Below are positions 8,306 through 15,952 of a stretch of DNA of 64,000 nucleotides, in pieces. This DNA comes from Citrobacter amalonaticus Y19. GTDB lineage: Bacteria > Pseudomonadota > Gammaproteobacteria > Enterobacterales > Enterobacteriaceae. Below the pieces are notes generated by a model. The model did not search any database. It was not told the origin of the DNA and saw nothing but the letters and a program-made list of their open reading frames with translations. The position numbers were made by a program, and so were the translations under genes. The stretch lies in the NCBI RefSeq assembly GCF_000981805.1, contig NZ_CP011132.1, positions 3,348,001 to 3,412,000 of the forward strand, read 5' to 3'. Numbering within the stretch: position 1 is the stretch's first letter; every line of letters starts with the position of its first letter.

Positions 8306-9535
8306 ATGTCTAAAATTTGGTCAAAAGAAGAGACGCTCTGGAGCTTTGCGTTATATGGGACTGCCGTGGGTGCAGGAACCCTGTTTCTCCCCATCCAGCT
8401 TGGCTCTGCGGGCGCGATAGTATTGTTTGTCACCGCCCTGGTCGCCTGGCCTCTCACATACTGGCCGCATCGGGCCTTATGTCAGTTCATTCTCTCGTCT
8501 AAAACCTCCGCGGGAGAAGGGATCACCGGTGCGGTGACGCACTATTACGGTAAGAAGATCGGCAGCCTCATCACCACGCTGTACTTTGTTGCCTTTTTTG
8601 TTGTGGTACTGATTTATGCTGTCGCCATCACCAACTCTCTGACAGAGCAGTTAGCCCGCTATCTTGAGATTAATCTGGGCATCCGCATGGGGGTCAGCCT
8701 CGGCGTGGTGTTAATCCTGAACCTGATTTTCCTGATGGGCCGCCATGCGACCATTCGGGTGATGGGATTTCTGGTGTTCCCGCTGATCGCTTACTTCTTA
8801 TTTCTCTCGCTGTATCTGACCGGCAGTTGGCAACCCGCGTTGCTCACCGAGCAAATGGCGTTCGATCAGCACACCTTGCATCAGGTCTGGATATCGATTC
8901 CGGTGATGGTTTTTGCTTTTAGCCATACGCCTATTATCTCCACGTTTGCCATCGACAGACGTGAGAAATATGGCGAGCTGGCCATGGGTAAATGCAAAAA
9001 AATCATGAAGGTAGCCTATCTGATTATCTGCTTAAGCGTGCTGTTCTTCGTCTTTAGCTGCCTGTTATCGATTCCACCTTCGTACATTGAAGCCGCCAAA
9101 AATGAAGGCGTCACGATTCTTTCAGCCTTATCCATGATGCCTGCCGCCCCGGCGTGGCTCTCTGTCTCGGGTATCATCGTCGCCGTGGTGGCGATGTCGA
9201 AATCCTTTCTCGGCACCTACTTTGGCGTCATCGAAGGGGCAACCGAGGTGGTCAAAACCGGTCTGCAACAGGTTGGGGTGAAGAAAAGCCGTGCCTTTAA
9301 CCGCGCGGTGTCCATCATGCTGGTGTCAGCCATTACCTTTATTGTCTGCTGCATCAACCCGAATGCGATCTCGATGATTTACGCCATCAGCGGACCGCTC
9401 ATCGCCATGATTTTGTTCATTATGCCGACCCTGTCGACATACCTGATCCCGGTGTTAAAACCGCACCGCTCTGCGGGCAATCTGATCACCCTGATTGTCG
9501 GCCTGCTCTGCGTATCCGTGATGTTCTTTGGCTAA
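8306..9535 (+). CDS. yqeG: YqeG, HAAAP-family amino-acid permease
   Basis: Integral membrane protein of 409 residues, the same length as E. coli YqeG and collinear with it. It belongs to the hydroxy/aromatic amino acid permease family (SdaC, TdcC, Mtr, TnaB), proton- or sodium-coupled importers with about 11 helices. The start MSKIWSKEETLWSFALYG is preserved. It is followed by a convergent ToxR-type/FidL-like pair, where E. coli carries yqeH-yqeI-yqeJ. The substrate is not certain; serine/threonine-like amino acids are plausible from the family. Confidence 0.93.
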   Translation: MSKIWSKEETLWSFALYGTAVGAGTLFLPIQLGSAGAIVLFVTALVAWPLTYWPHRALCQFILSSKTSAGEGITGAVTHYYGKKIGSLITTLYFVAFFVVVLIYAVAITNSLTEQLARYLEINLGIRMGVSLGVVLILNLIFLMGRHATIRVMGFLVFPLIAYFLFLSLYLTGSWQPALLTEQMAFDQHTLHQVWISIPVMVFAFSHTPIISTFAIDRREKYGELAMGKCKKIMKVAYLIICLSVLFFVFSCLLSIPPSYIEAAKNEGVTILSALSMMPAAPAWLSVSGIIVAVVAMSKSFLGTYFGVIEGATEVVKTGLQQVGVKKSRAFNRAVSIMLVSAITFIVCCINPNAISMIYAISGPLIAMILFIMPTLSTYLIPVLKPHRSAGNLITLIVGLLCVSVMFFG

Positions 9536-9564
9536 TACGGGAGTAAACGGCTCGTCCGGGCCGT

Positions 9565-10035
9565 TTACTCACTACTGCGGCATAACAGCGAGGGCGCGCC
9601 GACCGTCGTAAAGACCCACCCTTCCTGATAGCGTTTAACCAATAGCGAGAAAGACGCGCGTTCAGAGAGATAGATCGAGGGCAGCGAGCGGTATCCTTTT
9701 TTCGCCTCTAAATTATCACTCGGAAACCGCACGAGGTTATTGCTGCTAATAACATAGTTGTCCCGCACCTGGTAATAAGTGAAATAGATAATCCGGCTAA
9801 TTTTATAATTTTCAGCCTCTGGCGTATGCAAATCACCGGTGATGGTGACTATTCCCTGATTATTCTGCATCTGGTAGGCGACGTCCCCCCGGAACTCCTC
9901 ATTATTAATTTCCCATACCACGCGCCCCTGGCAATCAATTCCATTTTTGCCTTTATGTGAATACCAGTAGCCTACGCCTGCTAATACCATCACTACAACC
10001 AGTAAAATAAGTATTACTATTTTAGTTTTTGTCAT
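9565..10035 (-). CDS. FidL-like single-pass membrane protein (pair 1)
   Basis: Small protein of 156 residues: a short cytoplasmic start, one transmembrane segment (about residues 7-24) and a periplasmic domain. It resembles FidL, which accompanies MarT in Salmonella pathogenicity island 3, and occupies the place of E. coli yqeJ. Cys35 just after the membrane and Cys152 near the end match Cys37 and Cys158 of the paralogue at 31438, suggesting a disulfide closing the domain. Its ATG overlaps the end of the upstream regulator gene by 14 bases, implying translational coupling. Molecular function is unknown. Confidence 0.75.
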   Translation of the reverse strand: MTKTKIVILILLVVVMVLAGVGYWYSHKGKNGIDCQGRVVWEINNEEFRGDVAYQMQNNQGIVTITGDLHTPEAENYKISRIIYFTYYQVRDNYVISSNNLVRFPSDNLEAKKGYRSLPSIYLSERASFSLLVKRYQEGWVFTTVGAPSLLCRSSE

Positions 10036-10816
10036 TAATTGAGTACCACGTCGTACATTTTGTCTGAGGATTTTCTCTTATATCTAACTGACAGGCGACG
10101 GCCGCAATATTTTTCGCGCTGTTCAATCCTGACAGATACACATATTTATGACTTTGACAGATATCCGGGTGTCTCGTCAGGAATGTTGCATAGCGAGTAT
10201 TTATCGTACCTTTGCCTTTCAATAACAGGGTACAGGATGAAAAGGAGGTGGTATCAATAATCGTATAGGAAGAAAACAGCGATTCTGCCGTCGGATATAA
10301 CAGGCCAAAAGAGAGGCCAACACCGATCAGCACAACCGACAGTAAAATGGCCCCCACCATTAACACGTTCCTGGAAGGCCACATTTTGGGCGGAACCGCC
10401 GTCAGCGCAGGTTCCTCCCCAATCTCGCCCTCACTCTCATGATCAACCGATTCCGTCTCCGTACGTTGAATATCCGCTGTCATTATCATTCCGCGCCGGG
10501 CTACAGTTTTAATCAGATCGCGTGGCAATCCGACTTCAGTTAACGCATTTCTGAGCATGAGCACCGTCTGGTATAACGTATTGACGGAGGTGATAGTATT
10601 TTTATCCCCCCAGCCCGCCTCTACGAGCTGAGCTTGCGGAATAACAACCCCACAATTTGTAAGGAGATATAAAAGAATGAAACTCGCAGGGTTTTGAAGA
10701 ATGACCGTTTTTTGTGTATTTTTATTCGTCAGCGTTCTGTCACCCGGGTGAAAGTCAACCAGGTTATTAATTGTGTATAATGTTGTGTGTGTGTACTTCT
10801 CAGGCACAGTGTGCAT
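10022..10816 (-). CDS. ToxR/CadC-type membrane-bound transcriptional regulator (pair 1)
   Basis: A 264-residue protein with an N-terminal OmpR-type winged-helix domain (about residues 10-116, with an SVNTLYQTVLMLRNAL recognition region), a charged linker, one transmembrane helix (about 151-174) and a small periplasmic domain. The periplasmic part has four cysteines (195, 220, 242, 254), mirrored in its paralogue at 30600. This layout is that of MarT/CadC/ToxR one-component regulators that bind DNA from the membrane. E. coli YqeI is the positional equivalent. Start chosen at MHTVPEKY; the ribosome site is weak. Targets are unknown; the fimbrial operons nearby are candidates. Confidence 0.8.
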   Translation of the reverse strand: MHTVPEKYTHTTLYTINNLVDFHPGDRTLTNKNTQKTVILQNPASFILLYLLTNCGVVIPQAQLVEAGWGDKNTITSVNTLYQTVLMLRNALTEVGLPRDLIKTVARRGMIMTADIQRTETESVDHESEGEIGEEPALTAVPPKMWPSRNVLMVGAILLSVVLIGVGLSFGLLYPTAESLFSSYTIIDTTSFSSCTLLLKGKGTINTRYATFLTRHPDICQSHKYVYLSGLNSAKNIAAVACQLDIRENPQTKCTTWYSINDKN

Positions 10817-11349
10817 TCTCGCATTTACATGATGAATATCATGCTACAAAAATCTTATACAGAGATCACCAAATATATAATGGATATGTCAGTGCGATCA
10901 TAAATCAAAAATAAAAATTCTTATAAATCAAGACACTTCAACCTGAAAAGGATCATGTATTCTTAATTAAGACCATTTTAGATGCTTTATCACTCAGCAC
11001 TCATTATTATTGTTTCACGTTTAAAAAACGGACAAACAGATAAATAGCATTACTTAATAAAAGACATAAGCATTGTTACAATTGTTTCAGACAATTTAAC
11101 ATAAGATCAACTTTTTGCCATTAATGCCATTTAGCGATAAAACTTAAACATTTTTGCAATATAGATTTTCCTGGTGGTTGTTACAAAATTCCTGGGGACG
11201 TTTTTTCATGCTTCGTCAGGTGGGCAATAACCCCTATAGAAACCTGAATTGATACAGAGAGAACGCCCTAAAAAAAAACTCAACTAAGAATAATAGCAAT
11301 AAATAAACTTTAGGATTTACTCTCTATCAAAGTTGCATTTTGTAGAGTA
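10817..11349. other. AT-rich intergenic region, no gene seen
   Basis: About 530 bases between two divergent regulator genes. Very AT-rich with many A/T tracts, and no ORF with coding features. Likely holds promoters for both regulators and looks like H-NS-type silenced DNA. Confidence 0.6.
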
Positions 11350-11378
11350 TTGACATGTTTTAAAACGGATGAAATTAT
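11350..11378 (+). promoter_or_regulatory. Predicted sigma-70 promoter of the EcpR-like gene
   Basis: TTGACA (11350-11355), 17-base spacer, AATTAT (11373-11378). Transcription would start near 11385, leaving about 25 leader bases before the GGGAGG ribosome site and the ATG at 11410; this supports that start over an earlier in-frame ATG inside the promoter. Confidence 0.55.
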
Positions 11379-11409
11379 GAAATCATCTACGGATAGGGAG
11401 GCTCTCAAT

Positions 11410-12111
11410 ATGGGGCTGGACGTTAAATTAAAGAATTTGACATGCAGCAGTTGCACCTTGCATTGCAAAATAATGCCCGAAAAATCACCCCGCTTACAGT
11501 ATTGCGCCAATGCTTGCTTTTGCATGTGGCCAGAAGAAAGCATCTATTTTAATAAAGGGGTCATTGAAGGGATTTTAAATAACAATCACAACGCCAGACT
11601 TAGCGGTTATATTTTTGTAGATTTCTCTATTAGCTTTTTACGTCTGTTTTTGGATACAGAGTGGATAGAATATCTCGCAAGCACACGCATGGGTATTATT
11701 TTGATAAGCGATCGCAACATGCAGTCGCTCGCCAACTACTGGCGTAAAAAAAATCCAGCGATTTCCGCCATCATTTACCACGATGACGGACTGGATGTCG
11801 CCAATGAGAAGATCCGGCAGGTGTTTATCGGACGGCATTTGTCGTTCACCAAGGGGAATACGTTGACGCAGATGGAGTTCACCATTCTGGGCCATATGGT
11901 TGCAGGCAGTAATCCGCACCAGATCGCTCAACTGTTGGACATGGACATCCGCAGCATCTACGCCTACAAGCAAAGAATTGAAAAAAGAATGGGTGGACGA
12001 ATCAATTCGTTGTTTATTCACTCGCATCCGGTCTCTGGCGATAAGTCATCTTACCCGCTGTTACTTAAAGAGACGGATGGTACAGCAGTGCATTTGCAAA
12101 GACGCAGATGA
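11410..12111 (+). CDS. EcpR/MatA-like LuxR-type regulator with N-terminal cysteine cluster (copy 1)
   Basis: A 233-residue protein whose middle and end resemble EcpR (MatA), the LuxR-type regulator of the E. coli common pilus: the aromatic-x-KG segment, a hydrophobic IFVDFS strand, the SLANYW motif and a C-terminal helix-turn-helix (about residues 155-205). Unlike EcpR it begins with a cysteine cluster C12-x2-C15-x3-C19-x12-C32, plus Cys36 and Cys38. The paralogue at 37915 has the same spacing. Start chosen by GGGAGG eight bases upstream and by the promoter. It is coupled by an ATGA overlap to the next gene. Probably regulates fimbriae; the signal is unknown. Confidence 0.8.
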   Translation: MGLDVKLKNLTCSSCTLHCKIMPEKSPRLQYCANACFCMWPEESIYFNKGVIEGILNNNHNARLSGYIFVDFSISFLRLFLDTEWIEYLASTRMGIILISDRNMQSLANYWRKKNPAISAIIYHDDGLDVANEKIRQVFIGRHLSFTKGNTLTQMEFTILGHMVAGSNPHQIAQLLDMDIRSIYAYKQRIEKRMGGRINSLFIHSHPVSGDKSSYPLLLKETDGTAVHLQRRR

Positions 12112-12443
12112 GTCCGACAACAGGGAACGAAATGGACAAGGTAAAAAAAGTGGGATACTACGAAGAAGAAACGCGCGCGCTGAGTGCGATATTGTTATCG
12201 CTCTTTACAGCACGTAATGAGATTGCCTTCGGAGAGTTGGAGCGCTCTCTGCAAAAACTCGCCTTTCCACCTGCCGTGCGCAGGTTATGTGAAGAGGCGT
12301 TGCAAAGTCATAGTGAAGACGATACCGATCGAACGAATGCCAGGGCCGTTTGCTGCCTGTTGCATGCGCTGGAATCCATTAGCGGCTATAAGCACGTTGA
12401 GCGCTATATTTCCCAGCGGAATCAGGCGGTAGTGTATTGCTAA
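12108..12443 (+). CDS. Small protein coupled to the EcpR-like regulator
   Basis: A 111-residue helical protein whose ATG overlaps the upstream stop codon (ATGA), so it is probably co-translated. An internal ATG at 12132 is an alternative start. The order of hydrophobic helices, with RAVCCLLHALESISG near the end, faintly recalls the small biofilm and acid-resistance regulators YmgB/AriR, but the similarity is too weak for a firm call. A terminator follows directly. It may modulate the LuxR-type partner. Confidence 0.55.
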   Translation: MSPTTGNEMDKVKKVGYYEEETRALSAILLSLFTARNEIAFGELERSLQKLAFPPAVRRLCEEALQSHSEDDTDRTNARAVCCLLHALESISGYKHVERYISQRNQAVVYC

Positions 12444-12450
12444 GACACAG

Positions 12451-12477
12451 AGTCGGGACAACGTTCCCGGCTATTTT
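12451..12477. terminator. Terminator shared by the small protein gene and rcnR
   Basis: AGTCGGGA - CAACGT - TCCCGGCT followed by ATTTT; 8-bp stem with one G-T pair. It overlaps the rcnR stop codon, and the two genes converge on it. Confidence 0.75.
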
Positions 12478-12743
12478 ATATAAGAATCCAGAACCTTAAG
12501 AACCACGTCCAGATCTTCTTCTCGCTTCTCTTCATCACCCTGATGAACGATATGCTCGGTCAGATGCCCTTTAATCACTTCCCGCATTAATCCATTTACC
12601 GCTCCGCGTATCGCGGCGATCTGCTGCAACACAGCGGCACACTCATGGGGTTCGTCAAGCATTTTCTTCAGCGCAACCACCTGCCCCTGAATTTTGCTGG
12701 TTCGGGCTTTTAGTTTCTGTTTATCGCGGATGGTATGTGACAT
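12471..12743 (-). CDS. rcnR: RcnR, nickel/cobalt-responsive repressor
   Basis: A 90-residue all-helical repressor of the CsoR/RcnR family. Without metal it represses rcnA; Ni(II) or Co(II) releases it. The known metal ligands are all present: His3, Cys35, His60 and His64. Divergent from rcnA across a 119-base interval with two operators, as in E. coli. Confidence 0.97.
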   Translation of the reverse strand: MSHTIRDKQKLKARTSKIQGQVVALKKMLDEPHECAAVLQQIAAIRGAVNGLMREVIKGHLTEHIVHQGDEEKREEDLDVVLKVLDSYIK

Positions 12744-12792
12744 TGCAACACCTCGTTAACACAAATCGTTGTGGATTATAGCATTACGCGGC

Positions 12793-12807
12793 TACTGGAG
12801 GGTAGTA
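12793..12807. promoter_or_regulatory. RcnR operator, variant copy
   Basis: TACTGGAGGGTAGTA: TACT and AGTA arms around a G tract broken by one A. The known RcnR site is TACT-G6-N-AGTA. This is the copy nearer rcnR; the interruption may weaken binding. Confidence 0.75.
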
Positions 12808-12812
12808 TTTGG

Positions 12813-12827
12813 TACTGGGGGGGAGTA
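12813..12827. promoter_or_regulatory. RcnR operator, consensus copy
   Basis: TACTGGGGGGGAGTA matches the described RcnR sequence exactly. It lies 5 bases from the variant copy and 35 bases before the rcnA start. Confidence 0.9.
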
Positions 12828-12862
12828 GAATCGGGCGAAACAGGCAACTAAGAATCATTATC

Positions 12863-13771
12863 ATGGGTGAATTTTCAACACTTCTTCAGCAAGGTAACGC
12901 GTGGTTTTTCATTCCCAGCGCGGTTCTTCTCGGCGTACTGCATGGGCTGGAACCCGGCCACTCAAAAACAATGATGGCGGCATTTATCATCGCCATTAAG
13001 GGGACGATCAAACAGGCAGTGATGCTGGGACTGGCGGCAACGCTCTCTCATACCGCCGTGGTCTGGCTGATTGCTCTCGGTGGCATGTATATCAGTCGGG
13101 CGTTTACCGCAGAGTCCGTGGAACCCTGGCTGCAGCTGATTTCCGCGTTTATTATTCTGGGCACTGCGACCTGGATGTTCTGGCGGACGTGGCAGGGGGA
13201 GCGAAACTGGCTCACCGATATGCAGCATGACGATCGCGACCATCATCATGACCATGACCACCATCACGATCATCATGCTCACGATCATCATGACCATAAC
13301 GAACACCATGATCATGCGCATCACGATCACGAGCATCATCACGATCACAGCGCTCTGGCGGGACTGTCGGAAGGATCAAAAGCCTGGCAGGACGCCCACG
13401 AACGCGCACATGCCAGTGATATTAAGCGCCGTTTTCACGGCAAAGAAGTGACCAATGGGCAAATCTTGCTGTTTGGTCTGACGGGCGGCCTGATCCCCTG
13501 TCCGGCGGCGATTACCGTGCTGCTGATTTGTATCCAGTTGAAAGCCTTTACGCTCGGCGCAACGATGGTGCTCTGCTTTAGCCTGGGGCTGGCCATTACG
13601 CTGGTAACCGTTGGTGTGGGTGCGGCCGTTAGCGTCCATCAGGTCGCTAAACGCTGGAGTGGATTCAACGCACTGGCAAGGAAAGCCCCCTATTTTTCCA
13701 GCCTGCTGATCGGTCTGGTCGGCCTGTATATGGGCATTCATGGCTACATGGGGATTGTTCACGCCTCCTGA
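12863..13771 (+). CDS. rcnA: RcnA, nickel/cobalt efflux protein
   Basis: Inner-membrane Ni/Co exporter of 302 residues. Start at MGEFSTLLQQGNAWFF as in E. coli; an upstream ATG would run through the operators. The membrane motif HGLEPGHSKTMMAAF is near residue 27. A cytoplasmic loop at residues 122-162 carries about 24 histidines in a D/H repeat, longer than in E. coli K-12 as I recall it, and gives a conspicuous CAT/CAC repeat in the DNA. The C-terminal half (GGLIPCPAAITVLL) is intact. No rcnB follows; a fimbrial operon does. Confidence 0.96.
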   Translation: MGEFSTLLQQGNAWFFIPSAVLLGVLHGLEPGHSKTMMAAFIIAIKGTIKQAVMLGLAATLSHTAVVWLIALGGMYISRAFTAESVEPWLQLISAFIILGTATWMFWRTWQGERNWLTDMQHDDRDHHHDHDHHHDHHAHDHHDHNEHHDHAHHDHEHHHDHSALAGLSEGSKAWQDAHERAHASDIKRRFHGKEVTNGQILLFGLTGGLIPCPAAITVLLICIQLKAFTLGATMVLCFSLGLAITLVTVGVGAAVSVHQVAKRWSGFNALARKAPYFSSLLIGLVGLYMGIHGYMGIVHAS

Positions 13772-14607
13772 AAACGGTTTTCTGACGCACAGCGCTTGTC
13801 GCTGTGCTCACTAATCTTTCCAGAAAAACGTCATCCTCCTCGTTGTGAAGCGAGTATTTTCTCAACCTCCCCCCTCCTGCTCGTGCCGCAGAGCACACGT
13901 TGCTGGTGAAAATATCGCCGCAGGTCTTCTCTTCCTGGGGCCGAGCCTGCATTTTTTGCCATGAACATGATAAAAATGACGTAACATCAATTGTAGAGTA
14001 AAAAGAATTTTCTTGTTTTTTGATGTTGAGCAACCTGTAGTTATTGGAACTCACGGCATTAAGTTTCCAAAAACACATCTGTAATACAATAAAATTCTCA
14101 TCCCAACCTGTCATCAACAAAACGGTTAGCACGATTAACTATTCATTTTTTCTTATGCATAAAATGTGAATATTCCTGGACTGACAGCGAGTCAGTCGGA
14201 AATACGCCTTTCTCCCGGCTAAACACTTCAATATTAATCATCTAATAATATAAAATTCCTAACAAAGCCACCGCCATTTCATTTCCAAATTTCAATAGAT
14301 TAAACCTATCATCCGCAATCTATCTGTTCGTTTTAAACGATTTTCCTCTTTATGGATATTCTCGGTAATATCCGCACAGACAAATTAACTGATTAACCAG
14401 GGTGAACTTAGCCTCGCTAAGAAAATATAAATATTGCCGTTACGATATTCCTGACGCGGGAAACATTCACCGTTTAAGAAAATTACCAATAATTTTATTT
14501 ATTCCCCCATTCCCGCACAGAGCCATCACGATAAATGTCCCTGAGCATGGAAGAACCCTGTCTCGCAGGGTAAATCAACACGACTGAAAAAAAATGGAGT
14601 TTATATT
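13772..14607. other. Long leader region before fimbrial operon 1, no gene seen
   Basis: About 840 bases. The first part has a stem GCACAGCG/CGCTGTGC (13787-13807), and GCAGG...CCTGC followed by ATTTTTT (13920-13957) could terminate rcnA readthrough. The rest is AT-rich with the short dyads GGATATT-N6-AATATCC (14354-14373) and ACCCTG-TCTCG-CAGGGT (14555-14571), the latter in the predicted 5' leader of the subunit mRNA. I found no recombinase-type inverted repeats of an invertible switch. Confidence 0.5.
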
Positions 14608-15141
14608 ATGACCTTGAATCGTGCCTTCCTATCGGCGCTGGTGGCTTCTGCGCTCTTTTCCACAAATGCACTGGCCTCTGACAATACCATTACGTTTATG
14701 GGTGAAGTGAGTGACGAGACCTGTTCAATATCGGTAAATGGCTCTGATGCCTCTCCGGTGGTATTGCTGCCGACCGTGACGGCCACCGAACTGAATGCCA
14801 ATCAGGTGGCTGGCGCGACGACATTTGATGTTGGCGTGAGCAACTGTACCGGCTCACCTTCCGGCGTGGAGATCTCCACGGTCTTCGTTGGCAACAACAT
14901 CAGTTCAGTCACCGGAAACCTGGGCAGCACGGGCTCGGCGGTAGATGTGGAGATCCAAATCCTCGACACCAGCGGCGACGAAATTGATTTCCGCAACGCC
15001 TTTACCGGTACGGGTGACCTCTCTCTCGCCGCTAACATGGACTCGGCGAGCGCGACCTATAAAGCCCAGTATTTCACTAGTGGTACTGCCTCTACCGGTA
15101 CCGTACAGGCCTCACTGCAATACGCTGTTTCTTATCAGTAA
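14608..15141 (+). CDS. Major fimbrial subunit, operon 1
   Basis: A 177-residue chaperone-usher pilin. An N-terminal signal peptide ends near NALASD; the mature protein starts with TITFMGEVSDETCSI, and its Cys pairs with the one in VSNCTGS, as in the FimA family. The C-terminus SLQYAVSYQ has the penultimate Tyr and alternating hydrophobic residues of the donor strand bound by the chaperone. TGGAG precedes the ATG. First gene of subunit-chaperone-usher-adhesin-chaperone; a perfect hairpin follows its stop. Confidence 0.88.
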   Translation: MTLNRAFLSALVASALFSTNALASDNTITFMGEVSDETCSISVNGSDASPVVLLPTVTATELNANQVAGATTFDVGVSNCTGSPSGVEISTVFVGNNISSVTGNLGSTGSAVDVEIQILDTSGDEIDFRNAFTGTGDLSLAANMDSASATYKAQYFTSGTASTGTVQASLQYAVSYQ

Positions 15142-15151
15142 AAGTCGTTCT

Positions 15152-15171
15152 GGCGGGAATGTATTCCCGCC
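15152..15171 (+). other. Intercistronic hairpin after the pilin gene, operon 1
   Basis: GGCGGGAAT-GT-ATTCCCGCC, a perfect 9-bp stem between the major subunit and chaperone genes, 10 bases after the stop. Without a T tract it probably stabilises the 3' end of the pilin mRNA or attenuates readthrough, giving far more pilin than assembly proteins. Operon 2 has the same arrangement. Confidence 0.65.
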
Positions 15172-15193
15172 ATTCACCTTCAGGGAAAATGTT

Positions 15194-15952
15194 ATGCGAA
15201 CCTCTCATCGCCATCGTCCGTTTATTTCAGGCTGCCTGTTTCTTTTTTTTATCGCATGCTGTAGCCACGTGAATGCCAGTATTACGATGACAGGAACGCG
15301 TATCATTTATAATGGCGCCGCGAAATCTACCGATGTGCATCTGAAAAATAAAGATGGCATTCCCTATGTTGTCCAGAGCTGGTTTGATAACGGCAATATG
15401 GCCGATGGTCCGGATAAGTCTGCGCAAGTTCCGTTTATTGCCACGCCGCCGGCATTTCGCATTCAGCCTGGAGAAGGGCAAATCATTCGTATTGTTTACA
15501 CCCAGGGAAAAGAATTACCGCAGGACAGAGAATCACTGGTCTATTTTAATTTCATGCAGATCCCTCCTGCCAATGCCGGACAATCAGCAAGCCAAACCGA
15601 AAAACAAAACAGTCTGCTGATTATGTTACGCAATCGGGTCAAACTTTTTTATCGCCCGGCAGGGCTGGTTGGCGATCCGCAAAAAATGCTGGAAAATCTG
15701 CAGGTCAAACGGATTAGCGGAAATAAAGAACTGGCGATAAGTATTACAAACAACCAGCCTTATTTCGTCACCGTCTCGGCCCTGCAACCCGGCGGATCGT
15801 CGCAAATCCAGCACCCCAAAAATGACATGATTTCGCCCTTTGCCAGCGAAACGTTTCACTTTTCGCGTGCCTCTGACGCTAACGCACAGCGCGTACGCAT
15901 CACCTTGATCAACGATCAGGGAGCACGCATCAGTGCCGACTATCCGCTATAA
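15194..15952 (+). CDS. Periplasmic fimbrial chaperone, operon 1
   Basis: PapD-type chaperone of 252 residues with a signal peptide ending near HVNAS. The first domain includes TRIIYNGAAKSTDVHLKN and a segment VVQSWFDNG; the P-Q-DRESLVYFN stretch before IPP and the VKLFYRP strand are family hallmarks. It caps pilins by donor-strand complementation and delivers them to the usher. The ATG was chosen at MRTSHRHRP, after AGGGAAAATG. Its 3' end overlaps the usher start by 20 bases. Confidence 0.92.
   Translation: MRTSHRHRPFISGCLFLFFIACCSHVNASITMTGTRIIYNGAAKSTDVHLKNKDGIPYVVQSWFDNGNMADGPDKSAQVPFIATPPAFRIQPGEGQIIRIVYTQGKELPQDRESLVYFNFMQIPPANAGQSASQTEKQNSLLIMLRNRVKLFYRPAGLVGDPQKMLENLQVKRISGNKELAISITNNQPYFVTVSALQPGGSSQIQHPKNDMISPFASETFHFSRASDANAQRVRITLINDQGARISADYPL

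Noticed and set aside
13215..13348. CAT/CAC-rich repetitive DNA resembling a tandem repeat or minisatellite
   Set aside because: It is in frame and encodes the His-rich cytoplasmic loop of RcnA (residues 122-162).
14021..14040. ACCTGTAG, identical to the left half of a lux box, upstream of fimbrial operon 1
   Set aside because: The right half does not match, so chance is more likely than a quorum-sensing site.
13665..14132. 155-codon minus-strand ORF
   Set aside because: Half of it is antisense to rcnA, no ribosome site, composition unlike a protein.
14341..14380. Dyad GGATATT-N6-AATATCC as a possible end of an invertible fimbrial switch
   Set aside because: A switch needs two such repeats a few hundred bases apart; no second copy and no recombinase gene are present.
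14402..14587. 61-codon ORF before the pilin gene
   Set aside because: Lies in the AT-rich leader, crosses the leader hairpin and has no ribosome site.
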